Notes under the pieces: generated by a model
The model's input: the letters and a program-made list of their open reading frames with translations, nothing else
Database searches by the model: none
Told to the model about the DNA's origin: nothing
Source of the DNA: Candidatus Margulisiibacteriota bacterium
Lineage (GTDB): Bacteria > Margulisbacteria > Marinamargulisbacteria > SXXA01 > SICP01
Assembly (NCBI GenBank): GCA_009691415.1
Contig: SICP01000007.1
Location: 1-54,920, forward strand
DNA length: 54,920 nucleotides
Direction of reading: 5' to 3'
Program-made: the position numbers and the translations under genes
Shown: in pieces, positions 1-10,719 of the stretch
Layout of the letters: every line of letters begins with the position of its first letter
How positions within the stretch are numbered: position 1 is the first letter of the stretch

Positions 1-360
1 GCCTGTTAGTTTGATTTCTGTCAGTTGCGCTTCGTAAGCTTCGTTTTCTTTTTCATAATGTGCAATCAACGTTTCTTCTTTTTCTTGCGCGGCTTGTTCC
101 AGCGCTTCACGCGCTTGTTGGCCGGTTAGTTTGATTTCTGTCAGTTGCGCTTCGTAGGCTTCGTTTTCTTTTTCATAATGTGCAATCAACGTTTCTTCTT
201 TTTCTTGCGCGGCTTGTTCCAGCGCTTCACGCGCTTGTTGGCCTGTTAGTTTGATTTCTGTCAGTTGCGCTTCGTAAGCTTCGTTTTCTTTTTCATAACG
301 TGCAATCAACGTTTCTTCTTTTTCTTGCGCGGCTTGTTCCAGCGCTTCACGCGCTTGTTG
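1..360 (-). repeat. 120-bp (40-aa) in-frame tandem repeat, three near-identical copies visible
   Basis: Units 1-120, 121-240 and 241-360 differ at only a few positions (gcctgtt/gccggtt, cgtaagc/cgtaggc, cataatg/cataacg). Unit translates as QQAREALEQAAQEKEETLIA(R/H)YEKENEAYEAQLTEIKLTG. Confidence 0.95.
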
Positions 361-1368
361 CCAAATCGTTTCTTTATCTTCAAGCTGGCGTTGAAAAATC
401 CATTTTTGACGATCCTCTTCCATCACAAAACGTTGCTCTTTTTCACCATAAAACATCTCGAGCTCAATGCGTTTTTTTTCCCACTTCGACCCCAATTCTT
501 CGTCCAAAAAAACGAATTTTTTTTCAGGATCTTGAAAAGCAACTTCTAATTCCTGGACACGACTTTCAAAAGATACTTCCAACAACTCCTGCTGACGCAA
601 AAATTCTTCTTTACGACCCTCATCCTGCAACATATATAAAGATTCTTTCTCAGAATAAGCAGCCTCCAACTCCATCCGTTGCCGCTCAAACGCCTCTCGC
701 CTCGCGCCATCCTGCAACAACCACCACTGCTCTTTCTCAACATACGTCGCTTCTAAACCAGCCCGACGCATCTCATATTCATGTTCTTTTTCATCATACG
801 CCTCATCCATTTCGATACGCCGACGATCCAATTCTTCTTCTGCACGCTGCTTGTCAAAATAGGTTTCTTCCAACGTCATTTCAGAAGCCGCCAAACGTTT
901 TAACAACAACCGCTCTTGATGCTCTAATCCTAAAATACGATCTTGCCAGACATGCTCTTGCCCAGACCACTCTTGTTTCTGATCCGAAAGCCGCTGTTGC
1001 AAATCCCGATCTCGCACTTGCAACGTCTCATATTCAGCCTGTTTCTCTTTAAGAACGACCAATACTTTAGACAACGTTTCAACAGAAACACGAAATTTAT
1101 ACAACTCTTCTAAAGAAGCTTTTTCTCGATCATAAGCCAACTTCACTTCGTCAAGCTGACGGATTTGATCAAAAAATCGTCCTTCAAATTTATCCAGAAC
1201 ACCAGAAAAATCAGACCTCAAATTTTTAAAATCACTCGACACAACCACATCTCTAATCTCCGATTTAACAGGCCGAGAAAAAAAGCGAGTTAAAAAAGCA
1301 GCTAAAGAGACACCTGATCGATCAAGCTTACGATGAGACAAATGTATCAATTCTTGATTATCTTTCAT
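1..1368 (-). CDS. Large coiled-coil protein, N-terminal 456 codons (runs off left edge)
   Basis: Minus frame from ATG at 1368 (MKDNQELIHLSHRKLDRSGVSLAAFL...) read codon by codon to position 1 with no stop. E/K/Q/R-rich heptad-like sequence. Absent from the ORF track because it has no stop in the window; the + ORFs at 265-549 and 300-1052 are antisense to it. Confidence 0.88.
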   Translation of the reverse strand, partial: MKDNQELIHLSHRKLDRSGVSLAAFLTRFFSRPVKSEIRDVVVSSDFKNLRSDFSGVLDKFEGRFFDQIRQLDEVKLAYDREKASLEELYKFRVSVETLSKVLVVLKEKQAEYETLQVRDRDLQQRLSDQKQEWSGQEHVWQDRILGLEHQERLLLKRLAASEMTLEETYFDKQRAEEELDRRRIEMDEAYDEKEHEYEMRRAGLEATYVEKEQWWLLQDGARREAFERQRMELEAAYSEKESLYMLQDEGRKEEFLRQQELLEVSFESRVQELEVAFQDPEKKFVFLDEELGSKWEKKRIELEMFYGEKEQRFVMEEDRQKWIFQRQLEDKETIWQQAREALEQAAQEKEETLIARYEKENEAYEAQLTEIKLTGQQAREALEQAAQEKEETLIAHYEKENEAYEAQLTEIKLTGQQAREALEQAAQEKEETLIAHYEKENEAYEAQLTEIKLTG

Positions 1369-1411
1369 AGCGAGTAGCAGTATTCTATCTTGTAGATTAG
1401 AATAATAAAAG

Positions 1412-2299
1412 ATGCCAAATCTGAAAAAATTTAAACGATTTTTAAAAATAGGAACGATCACCTTGATCTCCATCTATTTACTCATACTCATCGGAGGCAT
1501 CGTAAGAAGCACTGGCGCAGGAATGGGATGCCCTGATTGGCCTAAATGCTTTGGAAGTTGGATACCCCCACTCTCCGCATCTCAATTACCTGACAAATAT
1601 CATGGCCAAACATTTAATGTATTCAAAACCTGGACAGAATATCTTAATCGTTTAGCAGGCATGATCGTAGGCCTCCTGATTATTGCAACGTGGATTGCCT
1701 CCTTCCCTTTATTTAAAACAACTAAAAAACCTTTTTTCCTCACACTATTAGCCGTCATTTTAGTCGGTTTTCAAGGTTGGCTTGGATCAATGGTTGTAAA
1801 ATCCAATCTGACACCTTGGATAATTTCGGTACATATGATCGTCGCGTTACTCTTACTTGCACTCATGATCTACACACTCAAAACACCAGAAAAAAATGCG
1901 TTGCCCAAAAAATTAAAATACAGCTTACTTTTGGCTCTTTGTTTTACTGCGATACAAATTTTACTAGGGACTCAAGTCCGGGAAAAAATAGACGTTCTAT
2001 CGCTTTCTTCTGTCCCTAGGCAGCACTGGATAGAAATAGCGAAAGAACCGTTAATCTTTCACAGAGAAATGGCCATTATAGTCTTAATTATAAACTTATG
2101 GATTGGACTCGAACTATTAAAAGCCAAAAGAAAAAATACAGGTCTACAGATTATCAGTATTGTATTGTTTGAGTTTTTATTAGGACTAATTCTGGCATAT
2201 CGCGCACTACCTGCATACGCACAACCACTTCATCTATTGCTAGGTATCTTACTTTTTGGAACCCAGTTTAATGCGCTTATTCGTGGTGAGCGCCACTAA
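1412..2299 (+). CDS. ctaA: Heme A synthase (CtaA/COX15)
   Basis: GGIVRSTGAGMGCPDWPKCFG...LPDKYHG...NRLAGM motifs, multiple TM segments, adjacent to cox genes. Confidence 0.9.
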   Translation: MPNLKKFKRFLKIGTITLISIYLLILIGGIVRSTGAGMGCPDWPKCFGSWIPPLSASQLPDKYHGQTFNVFKTWTEYLNRLAGMIVGLLIIATWIASFPLFKTTKKPFFLTLLAVILVGFQGWLGSMVVKSNLTPWIISVHMIVALLLLALMIYTLKTPEKNALPKKLKYSLLLALCFTAIQILLGTQVREKIDVLSLSSVPRQHWIEIAKEPLIFHREMAIIVLIINLWIGLELLKAKRKNTGLQIISIVLFEFLLGLILAYRALPAYAQPLHLLLGILLFGTQFNALIRGERH

Positions 2300-2648
2300 T
2301 CGGTTTTACCGGATGCGCTAGACCAAAGTATTCACCTTCCACTTTATCGCGATAATCTCTAAAGGCAATATCAGAAAACGTAAATCCAATAAAAATTATT
2401 AAAAATAAAATGCTGCCAACAAATGCAACAAAATTAAATCCACGATCCCATTTCATACCCATAAATATCCAAACCACTAAACTTGCTTTACAAAAGGCAA
2501 TCAAAAGAGCGATCGATAAATTCATAGAACCAAAATCAAACCGTGAAGCAACAACGGTAAGAATTGTAAGCACCAAAAGTGCAGAAAATGTAGCAACAAA
2601 AGTTTTAACAGGAACAATAACGTGATGTGACTCTGAATGTTTTGCCAT
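2277..2648 (-). CDS. Cytochrome c oxidase subunit IV (caa3/CyoD-like)
   Basis: Small three-TM protein downstream of subunit III; FCKASLVVWIFMGMKWD motif. Confidence 0.75.
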   Translation of the reverse strand: MAKHSESHHVIVPVKTFVATFSALLVLTILTVVASRFDFGSMNLSIALLIAFCKASLVVWIFMGMKWDRGFNFVAFVGSILFLIIFIGFTFSDIAFRDYRDKVEGEYFGLAHPVKPISGAHHE

Positions 2649-2652
2649 AACC

Positions 2653-3303
2653 CTACCCTACCAAATAAAATAATGGAAATAAGAAGATCCAAACCAAATC
2701 CACAAAGTGCCAATACAATCCGACCATTTCAACCGGCGTATAAAACTCTGAATTAAACTCTCCGCGAGAGTTTCGATACATCAGCCAAGCGATCAATCCA
2801 ATTCCAATCAAGACGTGAATACCATGGAGCCCGGTCATTACAAAATAAAGGCCAAAAAAGATAGGTAATGTTTGATGAACTCCCTCACCAAAAAAGAAAT
2901 GCGGTGGCAACAACCCATGATGAAATTTAGCTGCATATTCAAAGTATTTAACAACTAAGAATGAGCACGCCAAAAGCATAGTTGCAAATAAATAATTCTT
3001 TGTCGCACGCCGTTGATTGGTCTGGGCAGAACGAACCCCCATCACCATGGTAAAACTACTTGTGATCAGAAATATAGTATTTAATGCCCCCATCTTCCAA
3101 GATAAATGATGATGCGCTTCGACATACATTTCTGGATACAAATACTTAAAAACAAAAAAAGCAACAAACAATGCTCCGAAAAACAATAACTCTTGGACTA
3201 AAAAAACCCACATTCCTAACTTAGCTGTCGAAAATTCTTGTTCGGCTGTATCAAAATGATGCGCAACATGATGCTGCACTAAACTTTCTTTTTGCTTGCT
3301 CAT
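2653..3303 (-). CDS. ctaE: Cytochrome c oxidase subunit III
   Basis: [47 protein letters not shown] motifs. Confidence 0.95.
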   Translation of the reverse strand: MSKQKESLVQHHVAHHFDTAEQEFSTAKLGMWVFLVQELLFFGALFVAFFVFKYLYPEMYVEAHHHLSWKMGALNTIFLITSSFTMVMGVRSAQTNQRRATKNYLFATMLLACSFLVVKYFEYAAKFHHGLLPPHFFFGEGVHQTLPIFFGLYFVMTGLHGIHVLIGIGLIAWLMYRNSRGEFNSEFYTPVEMVGLYWHFVDLVWIFLFPLFYLVG

Positions 3304-4913
3304 CCGTCAATCCTTCTATAATCATAGGGGTCATGATCTACAACGGGGGCAACATCAAAATTATGCGTCACTGGAGGTGACTGTGTGTGCCACTCCAATG
3401 TCATACCGCCCCAAGGATTGGCTGGTGCAGGGGGGCCGTTAATTAAAGAATCAATTAAGTAAAAGGCCATAATTAAAAAACCTAAACCTAATACCCAAGT
3501 CCCCATTGTTGAAAAAGCATGTAAGGGTTGAAATTGATCTAAATAATTAAAATAACGTCTTGGCATACCCTTGGCACCCAAAATAAATTGCGTAAAGAAG
3601 ACCATATTAAATCCAACAAAAATAAAGAAACAAGCAACCGCACCCCAAAATTCACTGTACATTTTTCCAAACATTTTAGGCCACCAATAATGTAACCCAC
3701 CGATAAAGGCCATCACCGTTCCACCCATCATTACATAATGAAAATGCGCAACAACAAAATAAGTGCCATGAAAATAAACGTCCAAAGAAAGCGCACCTAA
3801 CATAATCCCTGTAAATCCACCCACACAAAACAACACCATAAAAGAGAGGAAATATAAAAAAGGAGTTTTCAAATTAATACTGCCGCCATACATCGTAGAG
3901 AGCCAGTTAAAAACTTTAATAGCAGAGGGTATCCCCACCAAGAATGTAAGAATCGAAAAAATAGTAGCTGCATTATCAGACTGTCCACTTACAAAAAGAT
4001 GGTGTCCCCAAACCAAAAAAGAAATAATGGCAATCGCAATACTAGAATAGGCAATCGTCTTATACCCAAAAATATTTTTTCTGCAAAAAGTCGTCACAAG
4101 TTCACTCATAATACCCATCGCAGGCAAAATCATAATGTACACCGCTGGGTGACTATAAAACCAAAAAAAGTGTTGAAAAAGAACAGGATCCCCACCAATA
4201 GTAGGATCAAAAATACCCACCCCTATCGTACGCTCAAGAATCAGAAGCAATAACGTAATAGCTAATACAGGGGTCGCCAAAACTTGGATAATAGCTGTCG
4301 CATACAACGCCCAAACAAACAAAGGCATCCGAAACCAATTCATTCCCTTGGCACGCATTTTATGAATAGTTGCAATAAAATTAACCCCAGTAAGAATAGA
4401 AGAAAAACCGAGAATAAATGCACCCAGAGTCATTGAAATAACACTGGTATTGGTGGTCGTAGAGTACGGTGTATAAAATGTCCAACCTGTATCAGCGGCG
4501 CCTGAAATCATCGAATAAACACAAAAAATCGCACCAAAAACATAAATATAAAAACTAGCTAAATTAAGTCTTGGAAATGCTACATCTTTTGCACCAAGCA
4601 TTAAAGGCATCACAAAATTTCCTAAAGACGCCGGTATAGAAGGAACAATAAATAAGAACACCATAATGGCACCATGTAGGGTAAATAATTGATTATATTG
4701 TTTAGCTGTAAAAATAATTTTTGCAGGGCTTAACAATTCAAGACGTAATGCCAAGGCAAAAAAGCCACCAAGCGCAAAAGAAATCACAATAAACAAAAGG
4801 TACATAATACCAATTCGCTTATGATCCAAAGTCAACAACCAGGACTTCCATCCCTTTGGATTGGTTAAATAACTACCCTCATTTACCGCATGTGCCATAG
4901 TGTGATTCTCCAT
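3300..4913 (-). CDS. ctaD: Cytochrome c oxidase subunit I
   Basis: [40 protein letters not shown]. Confidence 0.97.
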   Translation of the reverse strand: MENHTMAHAVNEGSYLTNPKGWKSWLLTLDHKRIGIMYLLFIVISFALGGFFALALRLELLSPAKIIFTAKQYNQLFTLHGAIMVFLFIVPSIPASLGNFVMPLMLGAKDVAFPRLNLASFYIYVFGAIFCVYSMISGAADTGWTFYTPYSTTTNTSVISMTLGAFILGFSSILTGVNFIATIHKMRAKGMNWFRMPLFVWALYATAIIQVLATPVLAITLLLLILERTIGVGIFDPTIGGDPVLFQHFFWFYSHPAVYIMILPAMGIMSELVTTFCRKNIFGYKTIAYSSIAIAIISFLVWGHHLFVSGQSDNAATIFSILTFLVGIPSAIKVFNWLSTMYGGSINLKTPFLYFLSFMVLFCVGGFTGIMLGALSLDVYFHGTYFVVAHFHYVMMGGTVMAFIGGLHYWWPKMFGKMYSEFWGAVACFFIFVGFNMVFFTQFILGAKGMPRRYFNYLDQFQPLHAFSTMGTWVLGLGFLIMAFYLIDSLINGPPAPANPWGGMTLEWHTQSPPVTHNFDVAPVVDHDPYDYRRIDG

Positions 4914-5882
4914 TTATAACGACTTCATATATTCGATAATAGCCAACATTTCACGCTCACGCAAAACACCTGCATACGTTGGCATAACAGGTTGAAATCC
5001 TTTTACAATTTTTGCTTTTGGATTTTCAATAGACTCTTTAATATAGGCATCATCTACGTCTACTGAAGCTCCCCCATCAAGAGAAACCTTATGACCGTAC
5101 ATACCTTTCCAAGTAGGTCCCACACTTGGAGAACCATCTATTGAGTGACATGTATTACACGCATTTTTTGTATACAGCTTTTTTCCTAATTCAGGAAGAG
5201 GTTCATCACTATCACCTGATCCACCATGTAACCATTCTTGATACTCTGCTTCAGATACAACTCGTAGCGTTGCTAACATGGCAGAGTGTCCATCGCCACA
5301 ATATTCGGTACAAAATATTTGAAAGTTACCCATACGCTCGGCTTGAAACCAAAGACGTGTATAACGATTAGGCAAAACGTCTCGCTTAATTCGAAAGTTA
5401 GGCAAGAAAAAACTATGAAGAACATCTTCTGAACCCATCACCAAGCGAATCGGACGATTAACAGGAACAACCAATTCGCCTAAAGTTTTAACACCCTCTT
5501 TTGGATATTCAAATTGCCACAACCATTTTTTACCAATCACACGGATTTCCAACGCACTGCCAGGAGGCGTACCCATGGACAAGAAATCTTTATATCCCCA
5601 CCAAAAAATAATGACACACAAAATAAGAGGGATAATCGTCCAAAGAAGCTCTAAGGTGGTGCTATGCGTAATATGACTCGTCGCAACAGGGTTGGCTTCA
5701 GTTCGTCTATACTTGTATAAAAAATAAGCCATTGTGGAACAAATACCTACAAATAAAATAATAGAACCAATTAATATGAAATAGAATAAGCCGTCCACAC
5801 TATTGGTAATTGAATTGGCTCCTTCAGGAAACCAAAAAGACCCGCTTTTCATTAAACTTTCAACTACTACTTCTTTTGCCAT
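4914..5882 (-). CDS. ctaC: Cytochrome c oxidase subunit II fused to cytochrome c (caa3 type)
   Basis: CuA motif CTEYCGDGHSAM followed by C-terminal heme motif CNTCH. Confidence 0.95.
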   Translation of the reverse strand: MAKEVVVESLMKSGSFWFPEGANSITNSVDGLFYFILIGSIILFVGICSTMAYFLYKYRRTEANPVATSHITHSTTLELLWTIIPLILCVIIFWWGYKDFLSMGTPPGSALEIRVIGKKWLWQFEYPKEGVKTLGELVVPVNRPIRLVMGSEDVLHSFFLPNFRIKRDVLPNRYTRLWFQAERMGNFQIFCTEYCGDGHSAMLATLRVVSEAEYQEWLHGGSGDSDEPLPELGKKLYTKNACNTCHSIDGSPSVGPTWKGMYGHKVSLDGGASVDVDDAYIKESIENPKAKIVKGFQPVMPTYAGVLREREMLAIIEYMKSL

Positions 5883-5902
5883 GCGTGTTCTCTCTTACCT
5901 TT

Positions 5903-6685
5903 CTAGTTTCTTTTTTTAAGATGTAAAACCAATAACGTTATACCCAAAATAACCAGCGTCATAAAGCCGCCAATCTTCATTACATTACGTGCAGCTAGAA
6001 CATACCCACGCGCATTGGGATCGTAATTATAACAAAACAACATAACGTGTTCTACCGTTGAAATCACTTTTTTATCTTTTGCCTCAACCAACGACAATCT
6101 TAAATCCATCGGTTTAAATTCAATACCATACAAATATCGAGAAACACGACCATCAGGCATCAAAACAATAAGTGCGGCACCATGTGCAAACTCGCCTGTT
6201 TTTTTATCGAATTCATATTTAAACCCAACTGAATCAGCTAAATATTTGACAGCTTGTGATGAACCAGTTAAAAAATGCCATCCTGTTTCTGTATTAGGAT
6301 TATTTAGACCTGATACATATTTTCCACGAAATTCTGCCGCAACTTTTGGTGTATCCTTAGGATCAAAACTAAGAGAAATAATTTCATAGTCTTTACCCAA
6401 TTCTAAAGGAACCCCATTAACACCTTTTAATAGTCCAGTAGTCACTAAATTACAAAGCATCGGGCAACCGTAATACGCCAAAGACAAAATCACAGGCTTC
6501 CCATGAAAATAATTTTTCAATTGAACTTTATGGCCATTATGATCTAAAAAAGAAGTTTCAAGAGGTATCTGTTTGCCAAACATTTCCTTAATACCAACAT
6601 CTGGCATAGACGCCAGAAGTCCAGTAGAAAACAAAACACTCAAAAAAAGAAAAAAACTACGGGCGACTATAGTGTTTAACAACAT
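5903..6685 (-). CDS. SCO1/SenC copper chaperone
   Basis: CPMLCNLV copper-binding CxxxC; SLSFDPKDTP; signal/anchor. Confidence 0.9.
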   Translation of the reverse strand: MLLNTIVARSFFLFLSVLFSTGLLASMPDVGIKEMFGKQIPLETSFLDHNGHKVQLKNYFHGKPVILSLAYYGCPMLCNLVTTGLLKGVNGVPLELGKDYEIISLSFDPKDTPKVAAEFRGKYVSGLNNPNTETGWHFLTGSSQAVKYLADSVGFKYEFDKKTGEFAHGAALIVLMPDGRVSRYLYGIEFKPMDLRLSLVEAKDKKVISTVEHVMLFCYNYDPNARGYVLAARNVMKIGGFMTLVILGITLLVLHLKKRN

Positions 6686-6971
6686 TTTTCATGGCCATTT
6701 CAATTGGGATTTGAAGAGCAGTTTTTTCTGGATTTACCCATTTTAATGAGTGTAACCGTTCAGATTCTTGCACACGAAGAGTTTGCAGATCTGTATAAAT
6801 TGTAAGTGATTCTTTTCGATTCAATTCTTCAGAAAGTGTTGCCGCATAATATAAATAACTCCCCCACAAAAAAGCGCCAAAAACAAGTCCAGATAAAATA
6901 ATCGCAATAGCTATTCGCTTTGCATTAGGCTCTGAAACATCATGATTAATAATCTTATCGTATGATGACAT
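6657..6971 (-). CDS. Small single-TM protein within the ACIII/oxidase cluster
   Basis: 104 aa, one TM, C-terminal ...QIPIEMAMKNVVKHY; overlaps the sco start. Confidence 0.7.
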   Translation of the reverse strand: MSSYDKIINHDVSEPNAKRIAIAIILSGLVFGAFLWGSYLYYAATLSEELNRKESLTIYTDLQTLRVQESERLHSLKWVNPEKTALQIPIEMAMKNVVKHYSRP

Positions 6972-6983
6972 AAATTTTATCCT

Positions 6984-8168
6984 CTAAACATTATGAAAAT
7001 GCAATGATTCTTCTAAACGCGGATCTTTTTTTGGAAACAACGCATGTTTGCGAAGCCTTAAGAAATAAAGACCAAAATAGAGCCCTCCAATTCCCATAAA
7101 AGCAGCAAAATCCAGCAGGGAAATTTCAATACCTTCTGGTGAAAAATTAGGCATAATAATCCAATAAAGATCTACAATGGTAATAAACACCATCCAACAA
7201 ACTACTACAAAGTGTGCTATTAGATTGCGTTTAACGTGACGTGACATAAATCCTAAAAAAGGAACTACAAAGTGACCCAGCACTAAAAAAACAGCGACTG
7301 CATTCCAAGAACCCATAAAGTGTTCTCGAAACCAAATGGTCTCTTCTGGTATATTCGCATACCAAATTAAAAAATACTGACTAAATGCAATATAAGTCCA
7401 AAAAATATTAAAACCATATACTAGTTTACCCATATCATGGTAATGCTCAACGGTAATTTCGTTTTTAAGAAACCCTGCCCTTCTTAGGGTCATTGCCAAA
7501 ATCGTAATAACACAAAGACTAAGTACAGTAGAAATAGCAAAATAATAAACCCCAAACATTGTAGAATACCAATGTGGCGTCATAGACATAACCCAGTCTA
7601 TAACAGAAAAGGTCAGCGTAAGTGCAAATAGAATAACGCCAAATGTAGCGTATTTCTGAAGTTTTAAGGTGTGGGAATGATCACCAGTGGCGTCTTGCGC
7701 AACAGAATTATTATAAAAGACACGTGCTAGCCAAAACCAAATACCAAAAAAAATAACAGCTCTTACGAAAAAAAACTTAATATTTAAATAACCCGCTTTC
7801 TTTTGGAGAATAACATCATTAATCGCTTCTGCATGTGTCCAATGATACAACTCGTGCATACCAAAAAAGGCAATAGGAAGAAATAAAATCGCCATGAGTC
7901 CAATATTGTTCATTAGTGTTTCAGCAATTCGTCTAAGTATCACGCTCCAGCCGGCTCTTGTAAGAAAATGAATCAAAATAAAAAATAAGGAGCCTAGTGT
8001 CAGCGCTAGAAAAAAAATAAACGCAGTCATGTATGAAAATAAAACTTGTCTTGGATTAGCACCATAAGAAACAGCACAAAATGCCAAAGAAAGTGTACCC
8101 ATGAGCAAGAGAATTTTGGGAAGTTTATCCGCCAAGAAACCTGTCAGTTTTTCTGTTCTTTCTACCAT
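6984..8168 (-). CDS. actF: Alternative complex III membrane subunit ActF
   Basis: 394-aa polytopic protein with DWVMSMTPHWYSTMFGVYYF; canonical position between ActE and cox genes. Confidence 0.85.
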   Translation of the reverse strand: MVERTEKLTGFLADKLPKILLLMGTLSLAFCAVSYGANPRQVLFSYMTAFIFFLALTLGSLFFILIHFLTRAGWSVILRRIAETLMNNIGLMAILFLPIAFFGMHELYHWTHAEAINDVILQKKAGYLNIKFFFVRAVIFFGIWFWLARVFYNNSVAQDATGDHSHTLKLQKYATFGVILFALTLTFSVIDWVMSMTPHWYSTMFGVYYFAISTVLSLCVITILAMTLRRAGFLKNEITVEHYHDMGKLVYGFNIFWTYIAFSQYFLIWYANIPEETIWFREHFMGSWNAVAVFLVLGHFVVPFLGFMSRHVKRNLIAHFVVVCWMVFITIVDLYWIIMPNFSPEGIEISLLDFAAFMGIGGLYFGLYFLRLRKHALFPKKDPRLEESLHFHNV

Positions 8169-8783
8169 CTATTTAATCTCCTTAAGTGAAGATTCGGGGA
8201 CATCTTCAACAGACCCATGCTGAACTTTCTGAAGTGCACGAACATAGGCAACAATAGCCCAACGATCTGCCTCTGGAATCTGCTTCGCATAGGCAGGCAT
8301 ATTGCGAATCCCATGTGAAATGACATCAAAAAGATAGCCATCTTGAACAGTCAACAATCTTTCGTCGCCCAAGTTTGGAGGGGGCGCAAAACCACGTTGA
8401 ACAACCAAACCGTGCCCTGTCCCACTTTGGTCATGACACACTGCACAATAAATATTAAATCTTTCTTGTCCACGTTTCATAAACGCTTCATCTACTTTTA
8501 AAGGGATTGTGCTTACAAAAGATCCGTTCGCTAATTTCCCATTATAAAAAGTAGCATCTTCTTTTAAATATTGTTCTCTCGATTTAGCAGAAGAAAAACT
8601 GTGTTCATTGCCCCAAATAACGGTACCTTCTGGCGGCAGCGATGTTAACATTTGCGCTTTATATTTTGGTTGCCAATCAAAGTTAGGATTTAAATGGAAA
8701 GGCGTTTTCTCTGAACGTGCACCACGACAACCTGATAAAACAAAAAGAACTCCCAAGCATACCAACCCTAAACATTTTTGCAT
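8169..8783 (-). CDS. actE: Alternative complex III monoheme cytochrome c lipoprotein ActE
   Basis: Lipobox VLSGC; one heme motif CAVCH; C-terminal cytochrome c fold residues. Confidence 0.88.
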   Translation of the reverse strand: MQKCLGLVCLGVLFVLSGCRGARSEKTPFHLNPNFDWQPKYKAQMLTSLPPEGTVIWGNEHSFSSAKSREQYLKEDATFYNGKLANGSFVSTIPLKVDEAFMKRGQERFNIYCAVCHDQSGTGHGLVVQRGFAPPPNLGDERLLTVQDGYLFDVISHGIRNMPAYAKQIPEADRWAIVAYVRALQKVQHGSVEDVPESSLKEIK

Positions 8784-8786
8784 CGG

Positions 8787-9323
8787 TTAATCCTCTACCA
8801 CTTCTAAATTTTCACCACCCAGTTGTTGTAACAACAGTGCGGTCTCTTGTTCTTTATAAAGCGGATCATTTTTGTCTATACTAATTAAAAAGGTATGTGA
8901 CGTCGCATTATGATAACGAGAATATTTAAAAACAGGATGGTACAGTTTGGGTAAACCATTTAGAGCCAACATCCCAAAAACTGCACAAAATGCTGAAAAT
9001 AAAACCATGCATTCAAACGAAACAGGCACAAAAGCCTGATAACTAAAAAATGGTTTTCCACTAATTGTTAATTTATAATCTACTGCTGAAGTCCACCACT
9101 GTAACAATAAAGCACCGCTCAAGCCCGTAATTCCACCACACAATACAATCCAGCCCAACTTAGAATGCTTCAATCCCATTGCATCGTCCATACCATGAAC
9201 AGGAAATGGGCTGTATGTTTCAAATTTTGTAAATCCAGCATCTCGCAAACCTGTTGCCGCTTTCATTAAAATAGCCGCAGATTGGAATTCACATACGACC
9301 CCAAAAGAATGTTTTTTTCTCAT
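8787..9323 (-). CDS. actD: Alternative complex III subunit ActD (DUF3341)
   Basis: GVVCEFQSAAILMKAATGLRDAGFTKFETYSPFPVHGMDDAMG. Start placed at MRKKHSFG (9323), next to the actC stop, rather than the longer ORF-track start. Confidence 0.9.
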   Translation of the reverse strand: MRKKHSFGVVCEFQSAAILMKAATGLRDAGFTKFETYSPFPVHGMDDAMGLKHSKLGWIVLCGGITGLSGALLLQWWTSAVDYKLTISGKPFFSYQAFVPVSFECMVLFSAFCAVFGMLALNGLPKLYHPVFKYSRYHNATSHTFLISIDKNDPLYKEQETALLLQQLGGENLEVVED

Positions 9324-9324
9324 C

Positions 9325-10719
9325 TTAATGTCCCTCTCCATGATGTCCCAGATGGGGATTAGCTGCTGGCATAACACCTTTCACTTCCGCCATTGCAACC
9401 ATTGGTAAAAATTTCAAGAATAACAAAAACAAAGTAAAGAAAAGACCAAAGCTACCTACAAGCGTACTAAGATCAACCCACGTAGGTCTAAAATATCCCC
9501 AAGAAGAAGGGAGGAAATCTCTATGCAATGTCATCACAATAACAAAACGCTCAAACCACATACCAATATTCACAAAAATAGAAATGATAAACATAACAGG
9601 AATACTCGTACGTAATTTTTTGAACCAGAAAAATTGAGGCGAAATAACATTACAAGAAATCATAATCCAATAAGCCCATGCGTAAGGACCAAAAGCGCGA
9701 TTTATAAATGCAAAAGCTTCATACTCATTTCCAGAATACCACGCCACAAAAAACTCCATACCATATGCGTAACCAACGATGGAACCAGTGGCCAAAATAA
9801 CTTTATTCATACATTCCAGATGGTACATCGTCACCAGATCTTTCATGCCAAAAAGTTCACGGGCTATTACCATAAGGCTGATAACCATGGCAAAACCTGA
9901 AAAAACAGCTCCGGCAACAAAATAAGGTGGGAAAATTGTAGTATGCCACCCTGGCAATTGTGAGGTTGCAAAGTCAAAACTAACAATAGAGTGTACCGAC
10001 AAAACCAAAGGCGCCGCGAGAGCAGCCAAAATCATGTATGCTTTTTCATAATTCTGCCAATGTCTATTGGCACCACGCCATCCTAAAGCAAAAAGACCAT
10101 AAACTACTTTGCGAGTTTTCGTCTTTGCTCTATCCCGTAATGTTGCTAAATCAGGTATAAGTCCAACATACCAAAACAACAAAGACACGGTAAAATAAGT
10201 GGTAAAAGCAAACAAATCCCATAGGAGTGGACTTCTAAAATTGGGCCAAATAGCCATTGAGTTTGGAATAGGAAGCAAGAAATAATCAACCCATGGACGT
10301 CCGGTATGAACAGCAGGGAAAATCAATGCACAAATAACAGCAAAAAGAGTCATCGCTTCAGAAAATCTATTAATAGAGGTGCGCCATTTTTGTCTAAACA
10401 AAAATAAAATCGCAGAAATAAGTGTCCCTGCGTGACCAATACCTACCCAAAAAACTAGGTTTACAATGTCAAATCCCCAAGCAACAGGATTATTAAGTCC
10501 CCAAATACCAATCCCTTCCCAAAATAAATATCCCAACATGGATAACAACAATAATAAAACAGAACCTGACGCTGCAGTTGCAATCCACCACCAGGAAGGT
10601 GCAGGTTGTTCTACAGGTGCGCAAATAATATCTGTTACAGATTTAAAATCATTATTTCCTGCAACTAAAGGGACCCTTTTACTTGGGTCTAAATCATAGT
10701 TGATAACATGACTACTCAT
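9325..10719 (-). CDS. actC: Alternative complex III NrfD-like quinol-binding subunit ActC
   Basis: 464-aa polytopic NrfD-like protein ([33 protein letters not shown]). Confidence 0.92.
   Translation of the reverse strand: MSSHVINYDLDPSKRVPLVAGNNDFKSVTDIICAPVEQPAPSWWWIATAASGSVLLLLLSMLGYLFWEGIGIWGLNNPVAWGFDIVNLVFWVGIGHAGTLISAILFLFRQKWRTSINRFSEAMTLFAVICALIFPAVHTGRPWVDYFLLPIPNSMAIWPNFRSPLLWDLFAFTTYFTVSLLFWYVGLIPDLATLRDRAKTKTRKVVYGLFALGWRGANRHWQNYEKAYMILAALAAPLVLSVHSIVSFDFATSQLPGWHTTIFPPYFVAGAVFSGFAMVISLMVIARELFGMKDLVTMYHLECMNKVILATGSIVGYAYGMEFFVAWYSGNEYEAFAFINRAFGPYAWAYWIMISCNVISPQFFWFKKLRTSIPVMFIISIFVNIGMWFERFVIVMTLHRDFLPSSWGYFRPTWVDLSTLVGSFGLFFTLFLLFLKFLPMVAMAEVKGVMPAANPHLGHHGEGH

Noticed and set aside
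1-360. Tandem repeats as a CRISPR or other DNA-level repeat array
   Set aside because: Units are directly abutting, 120 bp, in frame and coding with no spacers; they are protein repeats.
265-1052. Two + strand ORFs (94 and 250 aa) in the ORF track
   Set aside because: They are antisense to a continuous, repeat-bearing minus-strand coding frame; composition (F/L- and H/P-rich) is typical of shadow ORFs.
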